From Paramarasmius palmivorus (taxonomy: Eukaryota; Basidiomycota; Agaricomycetes; Agaricales; Marasmiaceae), in the NCBI GenBank assembly GCA_037176845.1, contig JAYKXP010000050.1, positions 310,001 to 374,000 on the forward strand: DNA of 64,000 bases. Reading direction: 5' to 3'. Below the pieces are notes generated by a model. The model was given only the letters and a program-made list of their open reading frames with translations, was not told the DNA's origin and did no database searches. Shown here in pieces: positions 47,966 to 57,901 of this stretch; positions within the stretch are counted from its first letter, which is position 1, and every line of letters starts with the position of its first letter. A program made the position numbers and the translations under genes.

Positions 47966-48381
47966 TGGGCACCGAGCAATTATATATAGTATTAGTGACA
48001 TATGTGCGTATTTTGGTGTGCTCTGGTAAACTGGGATGAAGCGCCTCTGTATTGAGATCTGGTGTTGTAAGACTTGAAGACTGTACATCTCACTGAGAAA
48101 CACGCCCCCACAAAGTACCTCAGCGGCGAGTGAGGGCAAAAGGGTTACGCGGGAGGCACCGGACCGGCACCGGGACCGAAGAAGCACGATCGACAGAGCG
48201 TAGGCTAGGACGTATCTCGCGTTCTCACAGTGGACGGGTGCGGAGTCCGAAATTCAACCTTCGGCTGACCGGCGCGCCCAGGAGAAACCTCTAAGCGCCA
48301 GTATATGTTTTTTCACTTCCACCATTTTCCTCTCATTAATACCTCCATGCCCTAATTCTCACCTTAACATCGCTATATTTC

Positions 48382-48968
48382 ATGTCATTATCACAATCTT
48401 TGCATAATACACCCTCTTTACCCTCCATCCACACTCATTTGACACCACCACGTTCCCGCGCCAGCTATCGAATCAATTCAAAGCCATGGCTCGAAGCGTT
48501 ACTCTGCAAAGCCGCAAGTCTACCATCACTGCGAAGTTTTCAACTTGAGCATGCGAAAGATCTTGTTGATGGGAAGGATCTGTTCCTTGTGATTGCCACC
48601 GGACAGGGAAAGACTCTTGTTATGATAGCCCCTTTAATTGCTGCTCAAGCGCGTCATGAGAAAGGCATTGGGATTCTCATCGTACCAACAAAGATGCTGG
48701 TAGAGCAACATGTGCGTATTCTGGAAGCTGCTATCTTAATGTTTGATTGACATGTTCACAGGCAAACAATGCAGTCAAATACGGACTTCGTACCTTGGCC
48801 ATCAACGAGGACTCTGTACGCAATGCAGAATCAGAGATACCTCGCCGGGATCTATTCCGTGAACTCGCCTCTGGAGACGACGTACGTTTAGCAGTCATGA
48901 CACCCCAGATGATAATGGGCCCGCGTATGCTGTCATTGGAAACATATGTGAACTGCTGTCGGGTGTAA
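48382..48968 (+). pseudogene. truncated RecQ/DEAD-like helicase N terminus
   Basis: Two exons (48382 to about 48,712 and about 48,763 to 48,968) encode about 178 residues. The first contains a Q-motif-like start (LRSFQLEHAKDLVDG), a Walker A of the form ATGQGKT and the motif Ia region (ILIVPTKMLVEQ). The second has DVRLAVMTPQMIMGPRM, the motif Ib region, then loses similarity and stops. The DEAD/DEAH box, motif III and the second RecA domain are missing, and no further helicase sequence is found downstream. RecQ-like helicases are often amplified and truncated in fungal genomes. This is probably a dead fragment, although a short protein could be made. Confidence 0.6.
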
Positions 48969-49585
48969 CCAATCTCGGAATGCGGACGTGATACAGGTGT
49001 GGGTGATTCGAGTACGACGGGATAATGTGGTTGCGGATATGCAAGATGCGGTGTCGGGGTGGATTGAGGGGTTCCTACACTGTAACTCAGCATTATTTCT
49101 GAGAACAGAGCTTTAATAACATACCTGGTAAGTGCGGTGTGCCTGTATAACGAGCTGGAGTCCCAATCCCAATGCCATTCACATCCAAAGTTGCAGGAGG
49201 CGGAACATGCACAACTCCGCCGTGTGGATAGCTCAGATAGTGTCCTCCTTGGTACCAGTCAAAATGAGTCGAGGATTCGCGAGAATTGGGGCCAGTTCGG
49301 TGGGGTAATGTCTCTGAATCTTCAGTGGGGTTGCCCAAAGGCAAACCGTTGTCGTTTGCATCATCTTCAGCCTCGGACATGGAGAATAGAGCGATGAATT
49401 GAGTATGATATTGTCAGAGATATATAAGCAACAAAAATCTCGAGATATCGTGAGCGGGAGAGGCGGATATGGGACGTAGGACGCGTTTCGCGGTCGCGTC
49501 AAGGAACAGAAAGGCTTGAGCAAATTATTGCCGGGGTGCCGTTTCAAACTCCGAACCCGTCCACTGTGGGAACCCTTGATACGTC
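48969..49585. other. no gene supported
   Basis: A minus-strand open frame (49,093-49,380) has no recognised domain. The area may hold the 5' region of the gene starting at 49,831. Confidence 0.4.
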
Positions 49586-49635
49586 CAAGACTTTATTATC
49601 AGCGAATACCTGCAGCGTCCGATAATAAAGTCTTG
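49586..49635. repeat. perfect 15-bp inverted repeat (hairpin)
   Basis: CAAGACTTTATTATC at 49,586-49,600 and its exact reverse complement at 49,621-49,635 are separated by 20 bases. It lies about 200 bases upstream of the ATG at 49,831. It could be a MITE end pair, a binding site or a transcript hairpin. Confidence 0.75.
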
Positions 49636-49830
49636 AATCAAGACTAGACAGAGCGCTGATTTTTCATTAATTTTACTTTCTGTCATCCATCCTCATTCCT
49701 TCCTCGAGGCTCCATTGTATCAGTTGCAAGTGTCATTTATTTGCCTCCACGATGACATGTCGAACTCGCTGTTTATCTCACAATCCCACCTTACGACTGG
49801 CTTGGGCTCCCTCGATATCCTAGAGTTGAC

Positions 49831-52446
49831 ATGGGAGCGGTCAAATCTTGCTTGAAAGCCCTCTGCTGCTGTGGACCCGGAGAGGATACGGCTGCAAACA
49901 ATAGTAGAGAAACCGAACAAGCTCAAGGGGGAGGCTCCGAAGGAGTTGATGGTAGTCGGATTGAGAAGGTGTCGGATTTAGGCGAGAAATGGGTGACCGG
50001 CACTGAGAATCTGCACAGGACACCTCCTGCTGCACCATCCGCTGCAGAAATGGGCACAGATATCGACACGGGTGGAGTCGAGCTGGGCAAACCAAATGCG
50101 ACACCTCCGCAAGATGAGTTTGGAAACGGCAATTCGACGAAGATACCAAACGGCACGACTGTGGTGGTATCTAGCGATCCCCCCAATCCAGAGCCTTCTA
50201 GGGAAGTAAAAGATTCGATGAGGCAAGTCACTAGCAGCATATCATGATGCCTAAACCTCACATTAATTCTTTTAGCATCTTGTCAGGAGCCTCCGACACT
50301 AAAATATCAGGTGGTCAATTCATTAACGTAAACGGTTCAATGGTTATGTGGGTCCACCATACAAATAATTCACCTCTCATCCCACTGGGAGCGCCAGCCT
50401 ACCCCAGCGGTGGTAACGATATACAACAGGCTCAGCCTACCGACAGCGAAGTCTATGCATGGCATCTACTACCAAAAGCGAACGGTTATCCACTGTGGAA
50501 GCCTAATGCCGATACAGCACACATCGGCGATGTGGGTTACATGGACACTGACGGTGGCTTCCAATACTTATTCAACATCCTACTCCCCGCTGATCACATC
50601 CGAAATGGACCCAATTGTGTTCCGCGTCATTTTGAACCCCTTTATGTTCATGATCTTCCCCGGAATACGAAACAAACTCATCAATATCGGCCGGGTACCC
50701 TAGTGCATAACCCACCAGTCGAGGTGCAAAGAATCCTCAGTGACGACATCGAGGATCTTTCTGAGCGACAGGAAATATACTCGAGGCTTCAGTGCGTTGA
50801 AATCATCGCCATATGATATATCGTTCTACTGACTCTAATATTTAACACAGAAAAGGTGACATACCCAAAGAAGTCAGCTACGGCTCTCGGATTACTTCAA
50901 AGCATTCCGATGGCGCACTTTTACTACTCCCCGACGGAGCTTCGCGGAACGATTACCTAAACGAGGACCTCTTTGAAGACTATGCACGGGAGAATGCTAT
51001 CTCGTGGTACACCTATGTCAATGGCGATCTTGGCCGTTGTGTCGGAGGGAACGCATTAACATTGGTCACTGGGGTGGACAATGCCAAAACATGGGGTGTA
51101 GCGACCTTCTCTCGCAGCTTGCCAGATACGGTTCATTCGATGGACTTTGTCCCTGGCATCCAAACAGCAACCAAGTATTGGTTCCAGACTTACCGTTCTG
51201 CTATTGTAGACGCTGGACCAGTTCAACCTCACGATGAATTGGATCAATGCGTTTTTATTCGGGGGTTTCGGGTGTCTGTTCGAGAGTACGACGGTCACGT
51301 TGAAATGAAAAAGTGGAAACGTTTGCCAAATTCGGAGATTATGTCTATAGTCGAAACAATTCCCTTCCGACACCGCCGCCGTTCGATTCCGTCCAAAGAA
51401 CAAAGTCAAGTGGAACTCGATGATAGCGAGCAGGTCCGACATGGCAATGCAAAGCCGTTGCCTGTGAAGCTGGTGAGGCATCTCCCAGATGTCAATCAAG
51501 TCCACCATGTCACTGATTATCCGCTATGTAGCCGTATCACCCTTTGGCCGTCATAAACGACTATCTGCTCAGAACGGTGTGTTTGTCCTCTTTTTCTTCT
51601 ACTTATACTCATGTAGCCACAGAATCCGCAAGTTGACGTAGCCCTTACCCATGATAAACACTGGTTTCCTCTGGTTAAAGACGTGAATTCCTTTTTCATA
51701 TAATTTTACGAATTCCACCTCATCATAGGTCACAGGGAAGTATGCCTAGTAATGAGGAGCTCATCAGCCGCATGAGGGAAGAATTTGAGCTGACCTTTCC
51801 CGGAGGTGCGTATTCATCTAGTATCGAATTTAGTGCTTCGTTTTTAACATGTTGATTTTAAAGGCACCTCACGCGCCAAACTTGTACCGAAAGGAGACTC
51901 AAATCAGGCCGGTGGTGATTCTCCAGGGAAACCTATGCAAGAAGAGGTTGAAGACGATAGTCCTCTGGATTCTGCCTCGCCAATAAAAATGGCGGACAGC
52001 GAGTCACCGTTACTGCCTACCGAAAGAGAGCAGAGACCTCCGAACCGTGTTGGGAGCACCACAAATGGGAAAAATAGCCCTCAACAACCCAAGCACGTTG
52101 GACCCGCGTTCTCTGAACCAGTTTCAGATGCTCTACTTGCGGATGCTATATCAGAGCTGCCTTCCACTATAAGTAAGCCTTATCACCAAAGCAATTCATT
52201 CGAGACTTACCCGTCCATTCTCAGCAATACCAGCCATTGGGAATTCTGCGCTATCGAAGCCGTGTCGTCCTTGGTATGTTAACTGATGGTTATAGTTCTG
52301 AACCATTACTTACTGTTACTATGACTTGCAGCTCTCAACATGACCTTGAATGTGATAAAGTGATGCCTGTCTGCGAGAACTGTAGGCGTACCGAGCGGGA
52401 ATGCAATTACAGCAATAATGGTGCCGACTCGGAAGACGATAAGTAA
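49831..52446 (+). CDS. predicted lipid-anchored protein with C-terminal Zn(II)2Cys6 DNA-binding cluster
   Basis: Nine exons close in phase: 49831-50222, 50276-50791, 50851-51490, 51532-51576, 51623-51682, 51736-51805, 51864-52172, 52225-52273 and 52332-52446, giving about 731 residues. The N terminus MGAVKSCLKALCCCG fits N-myristoylation (Gly2, Ser6) with adjacent cysteines for palmitoylation. A disordered stretch and the motif TKISGGQFINVNGS follow. The core family domain has SEVYAWHLLPKANGYPLW, IGDVGYMDTDGGFQYLFNI, LLPDGASRNDYL and LTLVTGVDNAKTWGVATF, and then HPLAVINDYLL and THDKHWFPLVKD. A second linker leads to a Gal4-type cluster spaced C-x2-C-x6-C-x6-C-x2-C-x6-C (KPCRPC...ECDKVMPVCENC...ECNY). 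The second Cys codon is split by the last intron. The first intron is GC-AG (AG|GCAAGT). Membrane tethering, release and DNA binding are inference. Confidence 0.8.
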
Positions 52447-52627
52447 ATATGCAAGGACTTGTAGGACATGATCGTATGTATCAATGAGTGGACAATTAGG
52501 GAATTGTTGTACATTTAGTTCAGATCATCATGTTCAATTGCGATACTGATTCATATACACGAAATCACAACGTAGAAAAGCATAAATCAACGAATACATG
52601 TTACATACATATATGCGGGAAAACGCA

Positions 52628-53886
52628 TCAACCTGTTGACGATGGATCGTTCTGGTCGTCAAGGAAGGAGTCGAACACTGCAAGAAGATTCGCATATGTG
52701 ACATGTCCACCCAAAGTAGCACAGTCAAAAGGTTGTCCGTCTGATCCCCGCATAATCTCGATATCAAGACGAGGGGCAACATCAGCCTCATCAAAGGCCT
52801 GGAAACCACAACTGAAGCGTTTGCAGAGCTTGTCCAAGACATGTATAAGTTCCCGGTACGAGGGCGTGACCTTGCGAGATAACGGCCGAATCAACAATAC
52901 CCATTTCGACCCTTCAGCAAGCTCCATAGTACCTCTCACCCACATATTATACGGCGGGTTCGCGATTTGTCTTCCGTGCTCGTAGCGGCCGATAATCCAG
53001 GCAAAGACGTACAAGAACGACTCGAGGTCGTACCTCGCGTAGTGTTTGTCATGGTGTGCAGCTGGAAGAGGTCTTGGTACGAATAGGTCCAAGAGGTCGA
53101 CGGAAAGGAAGGCTTTAGTTCCGGTGAAATGTGTGGACGTGGGTGGGTCGTGCTTGTCGATATCGATCAGAACACCGTAAGTGTTCCCGTCCTCGTCGTG
53201 TTGATACGCCAAGTTGTTCAAGCTGATGTCACCGTGAATGAGTTTAGGGATGCGAACAAGCCATTCATGACCTGTGAGAATCAACAAGGCATCAGGACTA
53301 TTTCGAACGTGAAAACCTGTGGGACTTACACTTGATTGTATCCTTGAAAGCGTGGACGAGCTGAATGGGATCTGCGAGAGCCGTGATTGGTAGCAGCTTG
53401 TCTGAAAGAACCACACGAGTTGGAGCCTCAAAACCCCGAGCAAATGGTCCTTCTCCAACGCCCCGATATTGCTTCGAATGATTTGCGTCGTAGTTCTTCG
53501 CGGCCTGGATAAACATCCGTTCCGAGGTTCTTGACTCGAACCGCCACGAAGATTTGCTTATAGGGGGTAGATCTAGGGAGCGTGAAGCCTGAAGGTCATG
53601 CATGGAGGGCATAGGTGAATCAGTGTCGAAAAGTAGATATGATAGGGCATCGTTCGCAAGCTGTCTAGCCTCGACCGACCACAATCCTTCAAAGTCAAAT
53701 TTCGCTCTCTTAAATCCGTGTTCTTCAGCCCGGTCGTCATTAGACTCCTCTCGAGGGCGTTTCGGTATGTGACGCGAAGCTAGATTCAATACCACTAGTA
53801 TCTGTTAGACAGAACGATACAGAGACCAATTAAACCTGCTCACCATGATCATCGTACCCGGCTGGTGCTTCATCAACGAAGTTCAT
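52628..53886 (-). CDS. short FunK1-type kinase, copy D (N-terminal domain missing)
   Basis: Exons 53844-53886, 53330-53794 and 52628-53271 close in phase and give 383 residues, about half the length of copies A-C. The N-terminal family region and the YMWDD block are absent. After a KRPREES basic/acidic start, conserved parts are DKLLPITALADPIQLVHAFKD, catalytic loop IHGDISLNNLAY, IDID at the DFG position, GTKAF, RYDLESFLYVFAWI and DGQPFDCATLGGHVTY. The catalytic-loop Arg is replaced by Gly (HGD), while the catalytic Asp and Asn remain. HGD loops occur in active small-molecule kinases, so activity is possible. The last intron is at the position shared by all copies. The gene and about 220 bases of its upstream DNA are duplicated in inverted orientation at 60-61.6 kb. 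Confidence 0.8.
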
Positions 53887-54110
53887 TTTTGCCGTTCCAC
53901 AAAGCATCCCAATTCGAGTAGAAAGAATGGCTTGTTGGACTGGCTCTGATCTTGGATAGGATATCTCAAACTACTGGTGTTAGGGTGGTTGGTCTTTATA
54001 ACTGGCTGATGTGGCCCGACATCCATTGTCCTCCCATTATCTCCAAAAGCTGATACATAAAACAATCAATACGATATATGTTGAATATCAGAATACATAC
54101 TACTAAAGGA
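53887..54110 (-). repeat. upstream flank of copy D, duplicated upstream of copy E
   Basis: Read on the minus strand, this flank has GTATGTATTCTGATATTCAA, then GGAGATAATGGGAGGACAAT, GGATGTCGGGCCACATCAGC and a TATA-like TTATAAAGACCA. The same blocks in the same order precede copy E at 60,028-60,180 on the plus strand. The segment therefore holds the shared promoter and is part of a longer inverted duplication. Confidence 0.8.
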
Positions 54111-54434
54111 GTTTCGCAACTCGACACGAATACCAGCAGCCTCAGGCCCTAATCCCGAATCCGGTGTCGCGTCTCGCTCGGTATGTTTGGCAGATGAACC
54201 TTCCTCGTACTTGGCTAGCAGATTGACCTTGAAGTCATGGCATACGTAGGCACTCGATGCCTGCTAAATGATGAGGTATACGAGTCTGTTGCTGCCGATG
54301 AGCTCATCGGTGAGTGGAAAGAAGCTGTGTGACTCGCGTGACATGTAGTTGGCTCGGCTGCGGAAGCGAACGTCATCAAACTACTCTTTGACGTCGACCT
54401 TAGCGTCGAGCTCATCGCTACACTCGACGACGGA

Positions 54435-56661
54435 ATGGCTGATGGAGGAGTCGGTTCACGACTTCCATTACCAGTTCTCATTCTTACCGGACTGTGTACA
54501 TTCATCGCCGTCGTAATCTCTGCCACTTCAATATGGCTTCAACTGAAGAATTATCGAAAACCTGCTTTACAACGGTGTGTTCCCTGTCTTGCTGCTTGTT
54601 CATTGCTAATAAACCTGTAGAATGGTTGTACGAATAATGCTAATGGTGCCACTATATGCCATCTCTTCATTCATCGCCCTATTCTCCCTCTCCGCCGCCT
54701 TCTTCATCGACGCCATCCGTGACATCTACGAAGCCTTTGTCATCTACTGCTTCTTCGTCCTTCTCCTCTCTTACCTCGGCGGCGAACGTTCCCTTCTCAT
54801 CCTTCTCCATGGTCGTCCCCCAGCATCCCCACCATTCCCTATAAACTTTATCATGCGCGAAATAGACGTCAGCGATCCATACACTTTCCTATTCCTCAAA
54901 CGTGGAATCCTGCAATACGTCCAACTTAAACCCCTACTCGCAATCGCGACTATGGTGTTGAAAGCCACAGGAAAATATAACGACGGTGACCTCCGGGCCA
55001 ACTCTGGCTATCTCTACATAAGCATCATATACAATTTCAGTATATGTCTCTCTTTATACTGTCTAGCCATGTTCTGGATCTGCGTTAGCCAAGATCTCAA
55101 ACCATTCCGCCCCATGCCTAAATTCCTTTGCGTCAAAGGCATCCTATTCTTCAGCTTCTGGCAAGGCATTGCCGTTAGTATCTTGGTTGCTGCGGGTGTA
55201 ATCCGCTCTTTCGGCCCCTACACCGAAAGTGAATACATCTCCACCGGCCTAACCGACACCCTAATCTGCATCGAAATGCCTCTCTTCGCCATCGCTCACC
55301 TCTACGCATTCTCTTACACCGATTTCATACACCCAAACCAAACATACGTCGCGCGCATGCCCATCTCGTACGCATTCCGCGATGCCTTCGGCATCAAGGA
55401 CGTTTGGCAGGATATGAAGACGACGTTAAAGGGCGAAGGCATGGATTACAGGGAATTTGAACCTTCGGAAGGGTTTATGCATCAAGGTTTGGGGAGAGAA
55501 CGACGTATCAGAGCTGGATTGCGGTATAGCAAGGGCGGGAAGAGGAAGTATTGGTTACCACAACCAGGGGTTGGACAGCCTCCTGGGGTCGCGGAACGTG
55601 CTGTCAACCGAGCTATAACCAAAATCGCTGGTAGAGACCAAGGCGAAGAAGTCCACGCACCTCTGCTACCAAACCAAGCCGAGCAAGCGTATCATGACGC
55701 ACTGGATTTACATCCCGAACAAGTGGTAGACGTTTGGAACGTCAACGCGCAGAATAGGGAAGGAGGCTTCGAGTTACCTTTTGGAGATCCGGAAGATGAA
55801 GACGAGGAATTATACGAACATTGCAAAAAGTATATTTTTGGGGATTATAATTACCCTGTCGTTGATGTTAGCTCGGAGAGTGCGAGGGACACGATGTGGA
55901 GAGAGGAAGAGAGAGTTTTGAGGGATGAACAGAGTGCGTGGTTTGTCGGACCTGGAGCTGGGATTGGGAAGGTGAGATGGGAAGGGTATGGAGCTGTTGG
56001 GACGTCTGTGCCGCGTTCACAATACCATGGATATAGGGATCATAAAAAGGAGCGAGTTATTGATCACGACACGGAACGTGCAGAATCTAGCGCGAGTGGA
56101 TCGATGGATGTTAAGATGAGGTGGACGAAGAGGCCGCCTTCTCATTCATCCTCACCTTCTACGTCTTCACCTTCACCGTCTACTTCCAGACCTATCTCGA
56201 GAGTAAACTCAACACGCCACTCACCGCCTTCCAAACCGAGATCACGTGTCAACTCCCAACCGTCGCCAGCTAAACCGAAATCCCCGCTACCACCAGACGC
56301 AGTCGACTTGGTTGTTGAAGCCGCCCCTTCACCTACATCGCCTACCTCGCCTTCTCCGACAGGAAGAACACCCCTGAAGAAAGTCTACCGTCGGGGAATT
56401 GTCGGTCCAGAAGGTGAACATGCAGAAGTGCAAGTAAACACGAGTTCTCCGCGGAAAGGTGAAGAGGTGTTGAGTGCGATTGAGGATGAGGGGTCGATTG
56501 TTGAGGAGTTGATTGAAAGGGAAGAAGAGGCAGAGGAAGAAGGAGTGAAAGATGCAGAGATCGTTATGGGTGTGGATGTCAATACACAAGGTGAAGTGGC
56601 GAGAGTGGTGACGCCGCCGGCGCATGTGTATGGGATTGATGAAGGGAACCCGTGGAGTTGA
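54435..56661 (+). CDS. TMEM184 / organic solute transporter alpha (DUF300) family membrane protein
   Basis: Seven-helix membrane proteins of this family include the Ost-alpha transporter subunit. The fungal members are of uncertain substrate and sit in plasma or endo-membranes. Exons 54435-54574 and 54621-56661 give 726 residues. Hydrophobic helices are visible from PVLILTGLCTFIAVVI through to HLYAFSYTDFIHP. Family landmarks are NYRKPALQRMVVRIMLMVPL across the intron, DIYEAFVIYCFFVLLLSYLG, GGERSLL, FLKRGILQYVQLKPLL and the long cytoplasmic C-tail. The tail (residue 340 on) is acidic and then Ser/Pro-rich and probably phosphorylated. An extra upstream exon from an ATG at 54,237, joined by a 39-base intron, also closes in phase and would add about 66 residues. 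It diverges from copy D. Confidence 0.88.
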
Positions 56662-56923
56662 AGTTATGACTCTTATGATATTTAGTGTATATAGTGTACA
56701 GTTGCATCTGCATTCGTATTCTCGGGTATGGTATTGTTTTCAAACACGGTATTTTATACAGCATTTTCTGTTCCTTGCTTCCCCCAGGACCCGGCCTAGC
56801 CCAAGTGAGTCAAGAACCGTGAATCCTAGAAGCGAAGGAGAGTGGCGGAAGGTTTAACGAGAGCTTCATGCATATGGATCTATGTACATCGAACGGGATC
56901 GAACGACACTCTTCCGATGCCGA

Positions 56924-56943
56924 ACCGTTCACGCGTGAACGGT
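56924..56943. repeat. 20-bp perfect palindrome with ACGCGT core
   Basis: ACCGTTCACGCGTGAACGGT equals its own reverse complement. It lies 263 bases past the stop of the TMEM184-like gene and about 3 kb from the NACHT start. The centre ACGCGT is the MCB element bound by Mbp1-type factors in yeast. Chance occurrence of a 20-base palindrome is unlikely, but its role is unknown. Confidence 0.8.
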
Positions 56944-57114
56944 CACGCTGGTGACCAAATCGAGCGACTCGGTCGACTTGAATCTGCGCATTGTCGGGCT
57001 CTGGCCCGGGTACGAGGATTGGTATCTGCGGCGGACCACGAGGGATTTGGGAAAGCTAGCGAACTTGAGTAGATCTAGTGGACGATGGACGTTCCGGTAA
57101 AAAAAAAATGACGA

Positions 57115-57840
57115 TCAGACGCTGGTGACAGCTTCTCGGGGTTGGGCAGTACTAGTAATGCGCACTCCTAGGCCGGGTAGTAAGTATGTGTCGAGGACTG
57201 GCTGAGTGCTGTATTGGGGTTCTTCTTTTGCTTCTGCAACCATGTCATCAGATTGACACAGTGGGACGACCGCTACCAGGAGGGTGTCTTCCTGGAAGCA
57301 CACTGATAATTTTCTTGCGCTCATTAATGAAGGTCCTGAAATGAACCAGGTCTTCTTCCTACATGAGAATCAGGACGAGGTAGAGTTGACTTGGAAAGAA
57401 GCGCACCTCGACAAGGCCTCTTGTGACGGTTTCGCAAGTACCGTTTTCTATATCATTGACCAAGACTCGAAGTTTCACTCCATGAGCCCGTCTGGTCCAG
57501 CAGTCTACGATCCGATTAACTACCTCCATATTGAATTTCGTAATATGTACGATGATCCAGTCTTTGGGGACTATCATCGAACAATGAGGGTATTCGGACG
57601 GCAATACTACGAATTGATTCGGTTTCCGGTCGTCTGCTCCCATAGTGAGACGGGAAGCCCTCTGAAGAATATCCCGGTGGACATCAGGGGTTCCGATCGA
57701 GTTGCCCCAGAGGTCCCGTTCTGTGAAGAAACTTTGCCAAAAGATGGTGTTTGCGCCAGACTCTGGACGAAAAGCAAGTCAAAATTGCTGGATGGACAAG
57801 AGGCTTTCTATTCTCCTGGCAAAACTATCTGTCTCTGAGT
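57115..57840 (-). pseudogene. probable degraded 3' exons of the NACHT gene
   Basis: Minus-strand text here aligns with the C-terminal exons of the second NACHT gene. VVLPSEYP...IVPKDWIIVHITKFN (about 57,520-57,620) matches its LLFPSTYN...VLPKNWVTDHATQFN. EEDLVHFRTFINERKKI (about 57,310-57,360) matches EEDLVEFKALLYERRDL. The stretch nearest the NACHT core (about 57,700-57,830) has stops in the matching frame and the last part shifts frame, so the tail appears decayed or its introns are unresolved. The plus-strand open frame over the same bases is taken as a shadow. Confidence 0.5.
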
Positions 57841-57901
57841 TTCCTATTGCCTGCCAGAGGAATTCTTATTAGAAGATGCACTGGTGATTTGAAAGACTAA
57901 C

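Noticed and set aside
52628..53458. 276-codon unspliced frame over kinase copy D
   Set aside because: It reads through an intron whose position and phase are conserved in all other FunK1 copies. The spliced model restores conserved sequence on both sides.
57284..57838. 184-codon plus-strand open frame
   Set aside because: The opposite strand shows better evidence: ordered similarity to the C-terminal exons of the other NACHT gene. The plus frame has no recognised domain.
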